Source: JAJPKE01 sp052143275
Lineage (GTDB): Bacteria; Chloroflexota; Ktedonobacteria; Ktedonobacterales; JADMIN01
Direction: 5' to 3'
DNA: 11,931 nt
Assembly: GCA_052143275.1 (NCBI GenBank)
Contig: JBKQTH010000397.1
Location: forward strand, 1-11,931
Numbering within the stretch: the first letter of the stretch is position 1; each line of letters opens with the position of its first letter. Both the position numbers and the translations under genes were made by a program. Shown here one piece after another: positions 6,235 through 11,931 of the stretch. Under the pieces are notes generated by a model that was given only the letters and a program-made list of their open reading frames with translations, was not told the DNA's origin and searched no databases.

Positions 6235-7761
6235 ATGACGATGGATGCAAAGCAGGTCTGGACGACAGGGGTGGAGAAGTTGCGGTTGCGCATTTCGCCT
6301 GCGGCGTTTGCTCTCTGGTGTCTTGGAAGCCACGCCGAGTCGTTGGTAGGCAATCAGCTGATTGTTAGCATACCAGCTCCGTTGGCCAGTGGGGCAGCGC
6401 GGCATCGCTTCCAGGAACAGGTGCGTATCGCTATCAGCGAGGTACTTGGTCAGCGGGCTGAAGTCATCTTCGTACCCAGGTCACCAGAGTCAGAAGCGGC
6501 TTTGGCTCCAATCCATGCAGCACGTGCCCAGGCGGAGCTCCGGAGCCATCTCAGTCCCTTTGGTCATACCAGCCATACAGCCGTGCCGTTGGGAGCTCCA
6601 TACCGCCAAGATCCCTGTCAATCAAGTCAATCAAGTCAATTGAGTCAATCACGCGCCTTTCCACCCGCTCATAGGCACCCGGCACCAGCTACCGGCCGTC
6701 TCCCCGTGGTTCTGCAGTCTCGACGAGAGATCGATCATCGAAGCCCGGAAGCCTACAGTCTGCATCCTCGCTATGCCTTTGAGACCTTTGTTATTGGCAG
6801 AGCCAATCAGCTGGCATTCGCCGCGGCACGAGAGGTGGCCAGCCATCCTGGCGAGCAGTATAATCCGCTGCTGATCTACGGAGGTCCCGGATTAGGCAAA
6901 ACTCATTTGCTTCAGGCTATTGGTCACTACACCAAGCAGAGCGGCCTAGCGGTTGCCTATGTTACTGCTGAACGCTTTGCCAATGAGATCATTGAGGCCA
7001 TTCACCAACGATCAACCGATCAATTCCGCGCCCGATACCGTGCAGCCGATGTCCTGTTGGTAGACGACATACAGTTCATCGCTGGTAAGGTGTCCACTGA
7101 GGAAGAGTTTTTCCACACGTTCAACGCATTGCATGACGCAAGCAAGCAAATTGTACTAACCAGTGATCGAGTGCCACAAGCCATGTGCCACTTGCACGAT
7201 CGGTTACGGTCTCGGTTCCAGTGGGGTCTGATCGCCGATATCGATGCACCAAGCTTTGAGCATCGGTTATCGATTCTGCGTGCCAAGGCAGCGGCGCTGC
7301 CGGTGGCAATCCCAGAAGAGGTATTAGTCTGCCTCGCCCGCCCCGACTGTGAAAGTATTCGGGCTCTAGAAGGATCTCTCAACCGAGTGGTGGCGTCGGC
7401 ACAGATCCTGGGCCGGCCATTAGATACGCGCTTAGCGGCGTGGACATTGGCTCCCCTGGCTGCCGAACCCGTTGACCGCGCTCCCGAAGATGTCATTGCG
7501 GCGGTTGCTCGCTATTTCGGCCTGGCGGTAGCGGCTCTGGAGGGTGCGAGTCGTGAGCGGGCGGTGGCCTGGGCGCGGCAGGTCGCGATGTATCTGCTTC
7601 GGGAGGAGACTAGCGCGTCATTGTTCCGGATTGGCCAGCAGCTCGGCGGCCGCGATCATACGACGGTCCTACATGGCTGCCACCGGGTTGGTCAGGCGCT
7701 GGTACGGGACGACCTTGCCCGGGCTGATATCAGCGCTATTCGCGCCACCTTGCGCCGCTAG
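6235..7761 (+). CDS. dnaA: DnaA-family chromosomal replication initiator
   Basis: DnaA binds 9-bp boxes at oriC, oligomerises with ATP and opens the duplex. The 508-residue product has all four domains. Domain I (about 5-80) includes VWTTGVEKLRLRISPAAFALW. Domain II (about 82-175) is a low-complexity linker containing QSS repeats. In the AAA+ domain III, Walker A is GPGLGKT (217-223), Walker B is LLVDDIQ (274-280), sensor 1 is IVLTSDR (306-312), the arginine-finger box is HDRLRSRFQWGL (321-332), and sensor 2 Arg376 is in SIRALEGSLNRV. The domain IV helix-turn-helix carries the signature GGRDHTTVLHGCHRV (471-485). All key residues are present, so it should be active. Unusually, no dnaN or recF follows and no DnaA-box cluster is visible, so it may be a second DnaA rather than the oriC-linked copy. 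The next gene, after 566 nt, is a sigma factor. Confidence 0.93.
   Translation: MTMDAKQVWTTGVEKLRLRISPAAFALWCLGSHAESLVGNQLIVSIPAPLASGAARHRFQEQVRIAISEVLGQRAEVIFVPRSPESEAALAPIHAARAQAELRSHLSPFGHTSHTAVPLGAPYRQDPCQSSQSSQLSQSRAFPPAHRHPAPATGRLPVVLQSRREIDHRSPEAYSLHPRYAFETFVIGRANQLAFAAAREVASHPGEQYNPLLIYGGPGLGKTHLLQAIGHYTKQSGLAVAYVTAERFANEIIEAIHQRSTDQFRARYRAADVLLVDDIQFIAGKVSTEEEFFHTFNALHDASKQIVLTSDRVPQAMCHLHDRLRSRFQWGLIADIDAPSFEHRLSILRAKAAALPVAIPEEVLVCLARPDCESIRALEGSLNRVVASAQILGRPLDTRLAAWTLAPLAAEPVDRAPEDVIAAVARYFGLAVAALEGASRERAVAWARQVAMYLLREETSASLFRIGQQLGGRDHTTVLHGCHRVGQALVRDDLARADISAIRATLRR
6617..6652 (+). repeat. 9-bp tandem repeat inside the dnaA linker
   Basis: Four 9-mers in tandem: GTCAATCAA, GTCAATCAA, GTCAATTGA and GTCAATCAC. 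The repeat is in frame and encodes the Gln/Ser run QSSQSSQLSQS (about 129-139) in DnaA domain II. As the unit is a multiple of three, gain or loss of copies would change linker length without a frameshift. Confidence 0.8.
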
Positions 7762-8327
7762 CACTCGCCCGGGACATCTTGGCACCAGGTCCGGTGAGCT
7801 TGCCTCACACCCGCCCTTATGCAGGAATAGCTGATGGATGGCAGTCTGGCCCACTATGTGCAAATAGGCTGGGGAACCTTGTCCAGCCGCGAATGCCGAT
7901 AGCGTACTGTCTCGCAGAACACTGTGCAAAGGTGTTGCAAATCGGGCGTGCTGTACAGCTCAAAGGTCCATCTGGAGTAACCACGAGTCGTACGTAAGCA
8001 CAGGGTAAACAAAATGAGACCTACCTGCGAGCCATGCCTGCGTTCGACCGATGTATAAAGAGAAGAAATGCATTGTTTCCCATAATGAAGTAAAATGGTT
8101 GTGGCAACAATGCTTCGACTGCTCTAGCCAGCTCGGGGTTGGGTAAAAAGTCAGGTGAATACCTGATACGGTTGTTGTCTTTCTATGTGTATACTCAGGT
8201 TAAGATTCGACAAATACTGTGCATGAGTGCAGTTTCTGCATATGTAAGTTTATTTGGCGTTCCGTGGGCGCCAGTCAGTGCAACAGTCCGGGCCCGCTGC
8301 GAGACCCGGCAGTGAGGAGCGGCAAAG
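7762..8327. other. intergenic region between dnaA-like gene and sigma factor gene
   Basis: 566 bases with no credible gene. Downstream of dnaA an imperfect GC-rich hairpin (about 7764-7799) has no U-run. Further on are an 8-bp inverted repeat GCATTGTT/AACAATGC (8070-8077 and 8106-8113), a TCAGGT dyad (8151-8166), and TATACT (8190-8195). Three leader hairpins precede the sigma gene: TGCAG-TTT-CTGCA at 8228-8240, TGGCG/CGCCA at 8255-8273, and CCGGG/CCCGG at 8288-8309. No recognisable RNA family or DnaA-box cluster was seen. Confidence 0.55.
8151..8200 (+). promoter_or_regulatory. candidate promoter and operator for the sigma factor gene
   Basis: TCAGGT-GAAT-ACCTGA (8151-8166) is a perfect 16-bp dyad. 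Downstream lies a -10-like TATACT (8190-8195). It overlaps by one base, and runs directly into, a third TCAGGT (8195-8200), 44 bp from the first, about four helical turns. No good -35 box is present at the usual spacing, which fits an activator-dependent promoter or a box read by another sigma factor. Confidence 0.4.
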
Positions 8328-9383
8328 ATGGCTGCCACGCGACCAGGGATGCTCGAATACACCGCCGAGCGGCTTTTGCGGCAAGTGTTCGAGTCTGTAG
8401 AAGTAGATGGTTCTACAGTCGGGCCTGAGCCAGAGACCGATCTTATCACTGATCCTTCTCTAGACGTGGAGCCGACCGACGAAGAACTGAATGAGTTGAG
8501 TGCCGCCGAAGAAGATGCTCTCTATGGTAAAGGGGCTGGTCACTACGGCGGAGCTGACGGCAGTGAGGACGCTTTTCAGAGTTATTTACACGATATTCGT
8601 GGTTTGTCTCTCCTGTCGCATGAAGAAGAAATCATCCTTGCCAAGCGCTCCCAGGCGGGCGATGGGCGCGCACGGAGGCGCTTGGTGGAGGCTAACCTTC
8701 GCCTGGTCATAGCTATTGCCCGTCGGTACACCAACTCTGGGGTGCCTTTGATAGACCTGATACAGGAAGGAAATCTTGGTCTAATGCGGGCCGCCGAGAA
8801 GTTTGACTGGCGCCGTGGCTGTCATTTTGGCACCTACGCTACGTGGTGGATTCGCCAGGCCATTAGTCGTGCCGCCGGTGAGCAGTCACGACTGATCCAC
8901 CTCCCCGAGCATGTCGCTACGCGCCTGCGTAAGGTTCGGCGTGTCGCCTCTCAACTGTCGCAGGAGAATGGCGGAGATCCGCTACCTGACCAGATTGCCC
9001 AGTTGTCGGGGATGCCTGTTGAGGAAGTGGACGACCTGCTCCACGTCACCGAGCAGCCTATCTCGCTCGATGCTCCCTCTGATGCAGACAATCGGCTATC
9101 TCTCTCCGATACCCTTGAGGATCAGGGTATCCAAGCTCCTGCAGATATTGCCTCACAGCACTTACTGGGTGAGGAACTGCATCGCGCGCTGTCTCAACTC
9201 ACGCAGCGTGAGAAGGCGGTGGTGATCCTTCGGTATGGCATTGGAGATGGTCGAAGCCGCACATTGTTGGAGGTTGGTAAAGAGTTAGGCATATCGCGTG
9301 AGCGCGTTAGGCAGCTTGAGATGGTAGCGCTTGCGAAGTTGCGCTCGGCTACCGTAGCTCAGGGTCTGCGTGAACTGGCCTAA
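8328..9383 (+). CDS. RNA polymerase sigma-70 family factor, RpoD-like
   Basis: A sigma factor directs RNA polymerase to promoters. The 351-residue product has an acidic N-terminal tail (1-80) instead of a normal region 1.1. Region 1.2 is DAFQSYLHDIRGLSLLSHEEE (81-101 and on). Region 2 (about 115-195) contains NLRLVIAIARRY, DLIQEGNLGLMRAAEKFDW and YATWWIRQAISRA. Region 3 spans about 197-275, and region 4 (282-345) has the helix-turn-helix LLEVGKELGISRERVRQLE. Residues that contact the -10 element (Gln177; Ser180 where E. coli RpoD has Thr440) and the -35 element (Arg324, Glu325, Arg328) are kept or conservatively changed, so it should read consensus-like promoters. Region 2.4 (FDWRRGCHFGTYATWW, then GEQSRLIHLPEHV) departs from the usual primary sigma sequence, so a group 2 factor is more likely than the essential one. 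The ATG at 8328 has GAGGAG 8 nt upstream. Confidence 0.92.
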   Translation: MAATRPGMLEYTAERLLRQVFESVEVDGSTVGPEPETDLITDPSLDVEPTDEELNELSAAEEDALYGKGAGHYGGADGSEDAFQSYLHDIRGLSLLSHEEEIILAKRSQAGDGRARRRLVEANLRLVIAIARRYTNSGVPLIDLIQEGNLGLMRAAEKFDWRRGCHFGTYATWWIRQAISRAAGEQSRLIHLPEHVATRLRKVRRVASQLSQENGGDPLPDQIAQLSGMPVEEVDDLLHVTEQPISLDAPSDADNRLSLSDTLEDQGIQAPADIASQHLLGEELHRALSQLTQREKAVVILRYGIGDGRSRTLLEVGKELGISRERVRQLEMVALAKLRSATVAQGLRELA

Positions 9384-9399
9384 ACTTTTAGCTGTAACT

Positions 9400-10290
9400 C
9401 TACGAGAGAGTCTGGCCTGTCAGCCATTCCAGCGCCTGACGGTACCGATAACTAGTGTTGGCGATGACTTCATCAGGTAAATGTGGTGCAGGTGGCTGCT
9501 TGTTCCAGCCACTCTGTTCCAGCCAGTCACGTACATATTGTTTGTCGAAGCTGCTAGGTGCAATGCCTGGCTGGTAATCGCCAAGCGACCAAAAGCGGGA
9601 TGAATCTGGTGTGAGCAGCTCATCTATCAGCATGAGTTCATTCGCCCACAGACCGAATTCCATTTTGGTGTCGGCGATGATGATCCCACGGTCACGTGCA
9701 TAGCTTGCTGCCGCCCGGTAAATGGCTATGCTGGCATCTCTCATTGACTCGCCTAGGTCTTCGCCCACTAGGTTCTTCACATCTTCAAGCGTAATGGGTA
9801 GATCGTGGCCCTTTGCCGCTTTGGTAGTCGGAGTGAAGATTGGCTCAGGCAGCTCGTCCGACTGGCGTAACCCACGGGGCAGCGGCACCCCACAAATGCT
9901 TCCTCGCTCTTGATATTCCAACCATCCGCTGCCTGCTAGAAAGCCTCGGACTACACACTCTACATCAAGCCGGTTCGCCTTGTGCACAATCATGCTTCGC
10001 CCCGCCAGTAGAGAGCGGTAGCCAGCCAGGCTATCAGGAAGGTCAGCAGCGTCGGCACTGATAAGATGGTTCGGTAGCAGACTAGCAGTGTAGCCAAACC
10101 AGAACGTGGATAGCTTTGTCAGCACTCTTCCCTTACCGGGGATTCCATCAGGGAGCACATAATCGAAGGCGGAGAGACGGTCAGTAGTGACCATCAGCAG
10201 GCGATCTCCCAGGTCGTACGTATCGCGTACCTTACCATTGCTGAAGCGCGGAAGCGGTAGTTCCGTTTGCAGCACTATGTCTTCGTGCAT
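9400..10290 (-). CDS. purC: phosphoribosylaminoimidazole-succinocarboxamide synthase (SAICAR synthetase)
   Basis: Catalyses the ATP-dependent joining of CAIR and aspartate to give SAICAR in de novo purine synthesis. The 296-residue product matches the long bacterial/eukaryotic PurC form. It contains GKVRDTYDLGDRLLMVTTDR (19-38), the block VECVVRGFLAGSGWLEY (110-126), EPIFTPTTKAAKGHD (149-163) and the signature IIIADTKMEFG (203-213). The frame is open to a TTG at 10308 that overlaps the upstream stop codon. The ATG at 10290 was preferred because GGAG lies 5 nt before it and the protein then begins where homologues begin. It follows the hydrolase gene by 14 nt and is presumably co-transcribed. 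No other pur gene is present in the window. Confidence 0.96.
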   Translation of the reverse strand: MHEDIVLQTELPLPRFSNGKVRDTYDLGDRLLMVTTDRLSAFDYVLPDGIPGKGRVLTKLSTFWFGYTASLLPNHLISADAADLPDSLAGYRSLLAGRSMIVHKANRLDVECVVRGFLAGSGWLEYQERGSICGVPLPRGLRQSDELPEPIFTPTTKAAKGHDLPITLEDVKNLVGEDLGESMRDASIAIYRAAASYARDRGIIIADTKMEFGLWANELMLIDELLTPDSSRFWSLGDYQPGIAPSSFDKQYVRDWLEQSGWNKQPPAPHLPDEVIANTSYRYRQALEWLTGQTLS

Positions 10291-10295
10291 ACCAT

Positions 10296-10299
10296 CTCC
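10296..10299 (-). promoter_or_regulatory. ribosome binding site deciding the purC start
   Basis: On the minus strand GGAG (10299-10296) precedes the ATG at 10290 by 5 nt. The alternative TTG start at 10308 would need a site inside the hydrolase gene, and none is evident. Confidence 0.5.
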
Positions 10300-10304
10300 G
10301 ATCC

Positions 10305-11288
10305 TCAAACTCGTGACCTCACATAAACCCCGTTAAGCCAGGAGAGCAGGATGGCTGCAAAATCATCCGGGCGCTCGGCAAATGGCGAATGGCCGGTGTG
10401 AGTAAAGGCGACTAACTGGCCATCGCGCAGACTTCGTATGCTGTGCAGCCCGGTGTCGTAGGGGTTCAGGCTATCGCTATCTCCCCAGAGCATCAAGACC
10501 GGCATCTCTAGCTCGTGAAGGCGGTGGGCCAGAGTGAGATGGATACCGAAGAGATTTATCCAGGTATGAAACGCCCTGGCTCCGCTCGGAATGACATCGG
10601 CCTGCGTGAGCAGCGCATGATACAAGTCGAACATGGGTTCGTCCAGCTCGTTATGCACGCTACCTCCGCCCATGCTGAGTATGAACCGGGTGAACAGCCT
10701 ACCTAGACGTCGATGCAGCTTCTCTGGTCCGATACCAAAGTAGAGACGGCTGTCCATCGACATGTCGGTTCCGATTCCGGCAGGGTCTACCAGGATGAGC
10801 CGCCGCACCCGGCCTGGATGCTCCAGCGCCAAGCCGAGGGCGGCAAAACCGCCCATGGAGTGGCCGAGCAGGTCTATCTGGTCAATGCCAAGGGCATCGA
10901 GGAAGCCCAGCACCCCATTCATCCAGACATTCAGCGCGGCTTTTGGACTATGGCCGGTGAAGATTGGTTTGTCGGAGAGCCCCCAGCCGGGAAGGTCAAG
11001 CGTGAGCGCCTGTCGCTGTTCGCTAACCATCGGCAATATTGGAGCAAAGGTAGCTCCGGCCCATCCGCGTTCGTGCAAGAGTAGCAGCGGTTCTCCACTA
11101 CCACAGCAAAGATAATGCAGGCGGTTGCTGTCTACCTCTATATCAAGCCGCTCAATGGGGATACCGGTTAAGCGTAAGACGGCGTCTTCCGCAACTCGCA
11201 GTGCGTTCATCGGATCGGACGAAACATCGCTGCCGCCGGAGTCTACAGTTCTGGGAGCGCCAGAGGTCTTAGAGAGAGGCGATGACAT
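10305..11288 (-). CDS. alpha/beta-fold hydrolase
   Basis: The 327-residue protein has the alpha/beta-hydrolase core. The nucleophile elbow is GHSMGG (142-147, Ser144). The acid is in LWGDSDSLNP (Asp272 the likely triad member) and the histidine in HTGHSPFAERP (His300). The oxyanion-hole segment is LLLLHERGWAGATF (68-81), with Glu-Arg where HGG is common. The cap region lies about 175-250. There is no signal peptide; the first 25 residues are Ser/Gly-rich and look disordered. It resembles the MhpC/haloperoxidase-like group, but the substrate cannot be told. The ATG at 11288 follows AAGGA by 9 nt. It is the first gene of a unit with purC, preceded by a promoter at 11351-11379; a purine role is not implied by the fold. 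Confidence 0.93.
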   Translation of the reverse strand: MSSPLSKTSGAPRTVDSGGSDVSSDPMNALRVAEDAVLRLTGIPIERLDIEVDSNRLHYLCCGSGEPLLLLHERGWAGATFAPILPMVSEQRQALTLDLPGWGLSDKPIFTGHSPKAALNVWMNGVLGFLDALGIDQIDLLGHSMGGFAALGLALEHPGRVRRLILVDPAGIGTDMSMDSRLYFGIGPEKLHRRLGRLFTRFILSMGGGSVHNELDEPMFDLYHALLTQADVIPSGARAFHTWINLFGIHLTLAHRLHELEMPVLMLWGDSDSLNPYDTGLHSIRSLRDGQLVAFTHTGHSPFAERPDDFAAILLSWLNGVYVRSRV

Positions 11289-11350
11289 GTCCGGCTGTCC
11301 TTCTGCTGTTGGGTTGCGGCAAGGGCCGCTTCTGAAGAGTTCTTGGTGTT

Positions 11351-11379
11351 AGTATACCGCGACCTACTCGGTCTGTCTT
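11351..11379 (-). promoter_or_regulatory. promoter of the hydrolase-purC unit
   Basis: On the minus strand AAGACA (11379-11374, 4/6 match) is followed after 17 nt by TATACT (11356-11351, 5/6 match), about 60 nt before the hydrolase start. The spacer contains the dyad GACC-GAGTA-GGTC (11361-11373), placed where a bound regulator would block RNA polymerase. Confidence 0.5.
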
Positions 11380-11451
11380 TTCCGTGGGTGACCACATTTG
11401 CCAGTATACGGCAAGGATATCGCAAGGGAAGTATTGGTAGACAATTACACG

Positions 11452-11482
11452 CGCCAGTCTCACCAACTTAATGAGACTGGCG
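11452..11482 (-). terminator. probable terminator of the membrane protein gene
   Basis: CGCCAGTCTCA (11452-11462) and TGAGACTGGCG (11472-11482) form a perfect 11-bp stem with a 9-nt loop, about 90 nt after the membrane-protein stop. On the minus strand it is followed by CGTGTAATTGT, which is only moderately U-rich. It separates this gene from the hydrolase-purC promoter. Confidence 0.5.
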
Positions 11483-11570
11483 ACGGCGAAGAGGAGCGAC
11501 CAGCGTCAGTTTGTCACTGCGCCGAAGGCATCATACAAGGAATTCGAGCGAAAGCTATAGCTAGCAATGG

Positions 11571-11921
11571 CTAGGCGCCGGCAGCACGCTTGGCGGCGGC
11601 GCTGGATTTACCCTGCTGATAGTCTTGCGGAGTAGGCCCAAAGAAGCCAAGCAGCAGCGCGCCAATGCCGGGCAGAAGTAACGCCGCTGTGAACCAGCCC
11701 CACATAGAATGCCGTCCTGCGTAGACGACGCTGAAAATCCAGGCGATGAGACCCAGTATACCGGAAGCAATATACATGTCTATGCCAGCGAAGAATGTGA
11801 TTGACTCCGGACGCCCATACTGCAGAGGGTCCAGAGCTGGAGGTTGAATTGGAACGGTACTGTAGACGCTGTTGATGAGCGTACCGCCGCCGATAATCAT
11901 TATAAGACCCAGCAACGCCAT
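11571..11921 (-). CDS. small integral membrane protein of unknown function
   Basis: The 116-residue product has three predicted membrane helices: about 2-20 (ALLGLIMIIGGGTLI), 42-68 (TFFAGIDMYIASGILGLIAWIFSVV) and 74-95 (WGWFTAALLLPGIGALLLGFF). Between the first two is a Pro-rich loop (about 22-40). A short polar, basic C-terminal tail, QGKSSAAAKRAAGA, is likely cytoplasmic. No catalytic motif or known family is recognised. The ATG at 11921 is the first Met in the window. The 10 bases before it carry no clear ribosome binding site and the frame is open to the edge, so the true start could lie outside and the gene should be treated as possibly partial. Confidence 0.7.
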   Translation of the reverse strand: MALLGLIMIIGGGTLINSVYSTVPIQPPALDPLQYGRPESITFFAGIDMYIASGILGLIAWIFSVVYAGRHSMWGWFTAALLLPGIGALLLGFFGPTPQDYQQGKSSAAAKRAAGA

Positions 11922-11931
11922 TGTGCCGAAG

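Noticed and set aside
7779..7997. 72-residue open frame between dnaA and the sigma gene
   Set aside because: TTG start with no binding site; overlapped by a similar chance frame on the other strand; no recognisable domain.
8583..8591. TTATTTACA, resembling a DnaA box
   Set aside because: Two mismatches to TTATCCACA, alone, and inside the sigma coding sequence; not evidence for an origin.
9397..9411. ACTCT/AGAGT stem at the sigma-purC junction as terminator
   Set aside because: Only 5 bp and not followed by a U-run on either strand.
11400..11450. Second TATACT upstream of the hydrolase promoter
   Set aside because: No -35 hexamer at 16-18 nt; the site at 11351-11379 is clearly better placed and better matched.

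Overview
The window reads as ordinary bacterial chromosome with housekeeping genes of information processing, about 53-57% G+C by eye. Signal peptides of the Gram-positive/monoderm type, a lipoprotein, the lysS-greA neighbourhood and the style of the PurC, GluRS and GreA proteins suggest a member of Chloroflexota, perhaps a Ktedonobacteria relative. That placement rests on remembered family resemblance only and cannot be proved from here.

Left part (1-5644) is transcribed entirely on the minus strand. Read in that direction it holds a small lipoprotein gene and a secreted helical protein gene (5644-4440), closed by a strong intrinsic terminator at 4354-4404. Next comes a gltX-lysS operon (4228-1178) encoding glutamyl- and lysyl-tRNA synthetases, closed by a terminator at 1020-1057. 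greA (846-331) follows, with its own leader that carries a terminator-like hairpin, and then tRNA-Leu(GAG) and tRNA-Val(TAC). A perfect 25-bp hairpin lies between greA and the tRNAs, and the -35 box of a near-consensus tRNA promoter is embedded in its distal arm. The synthetases, the tRNAs and the transcript-cleavage factor GreA together form a translation/transcription support block.

Middle part (6235-9383) is on the plus strand. It holds a complete DnaA-family initiator gene and a sigma-70 family (RpoD-like) sigma factor gene, each preceded by a gene-free region of more than 560 bases. These regions contain tandem short repeats, dyads and hairpins but no recognisable DnaA-box cluster. No dnaN or recF follows dnaA, so this may be an extra DnaA paralogue or an initiator gene away from the usual oriC cluster.

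Right part (9400-11921) returns to the minus strand. An alpha/beta-hydrolase gene and purC form a tight two-gene unit whose promoter has a dyad in its spacer. Upstream lies a small three-helix membrane protein that reaches almost to the window edge. purC and the sigma gene converge with 16 bp between their stop codons and no good terminator.

No mobile element, CRISPR array or phage gene was seen. The most interesting signals are regulatory: the greA leader hairpin, the hairpin/promoter overlap at the tRNAs, the repeats upstream of dnaA, the dyad plus third half-site around a -10 box upstream of the sigma gene, and the paired lipoprotein/secreted helical protein.
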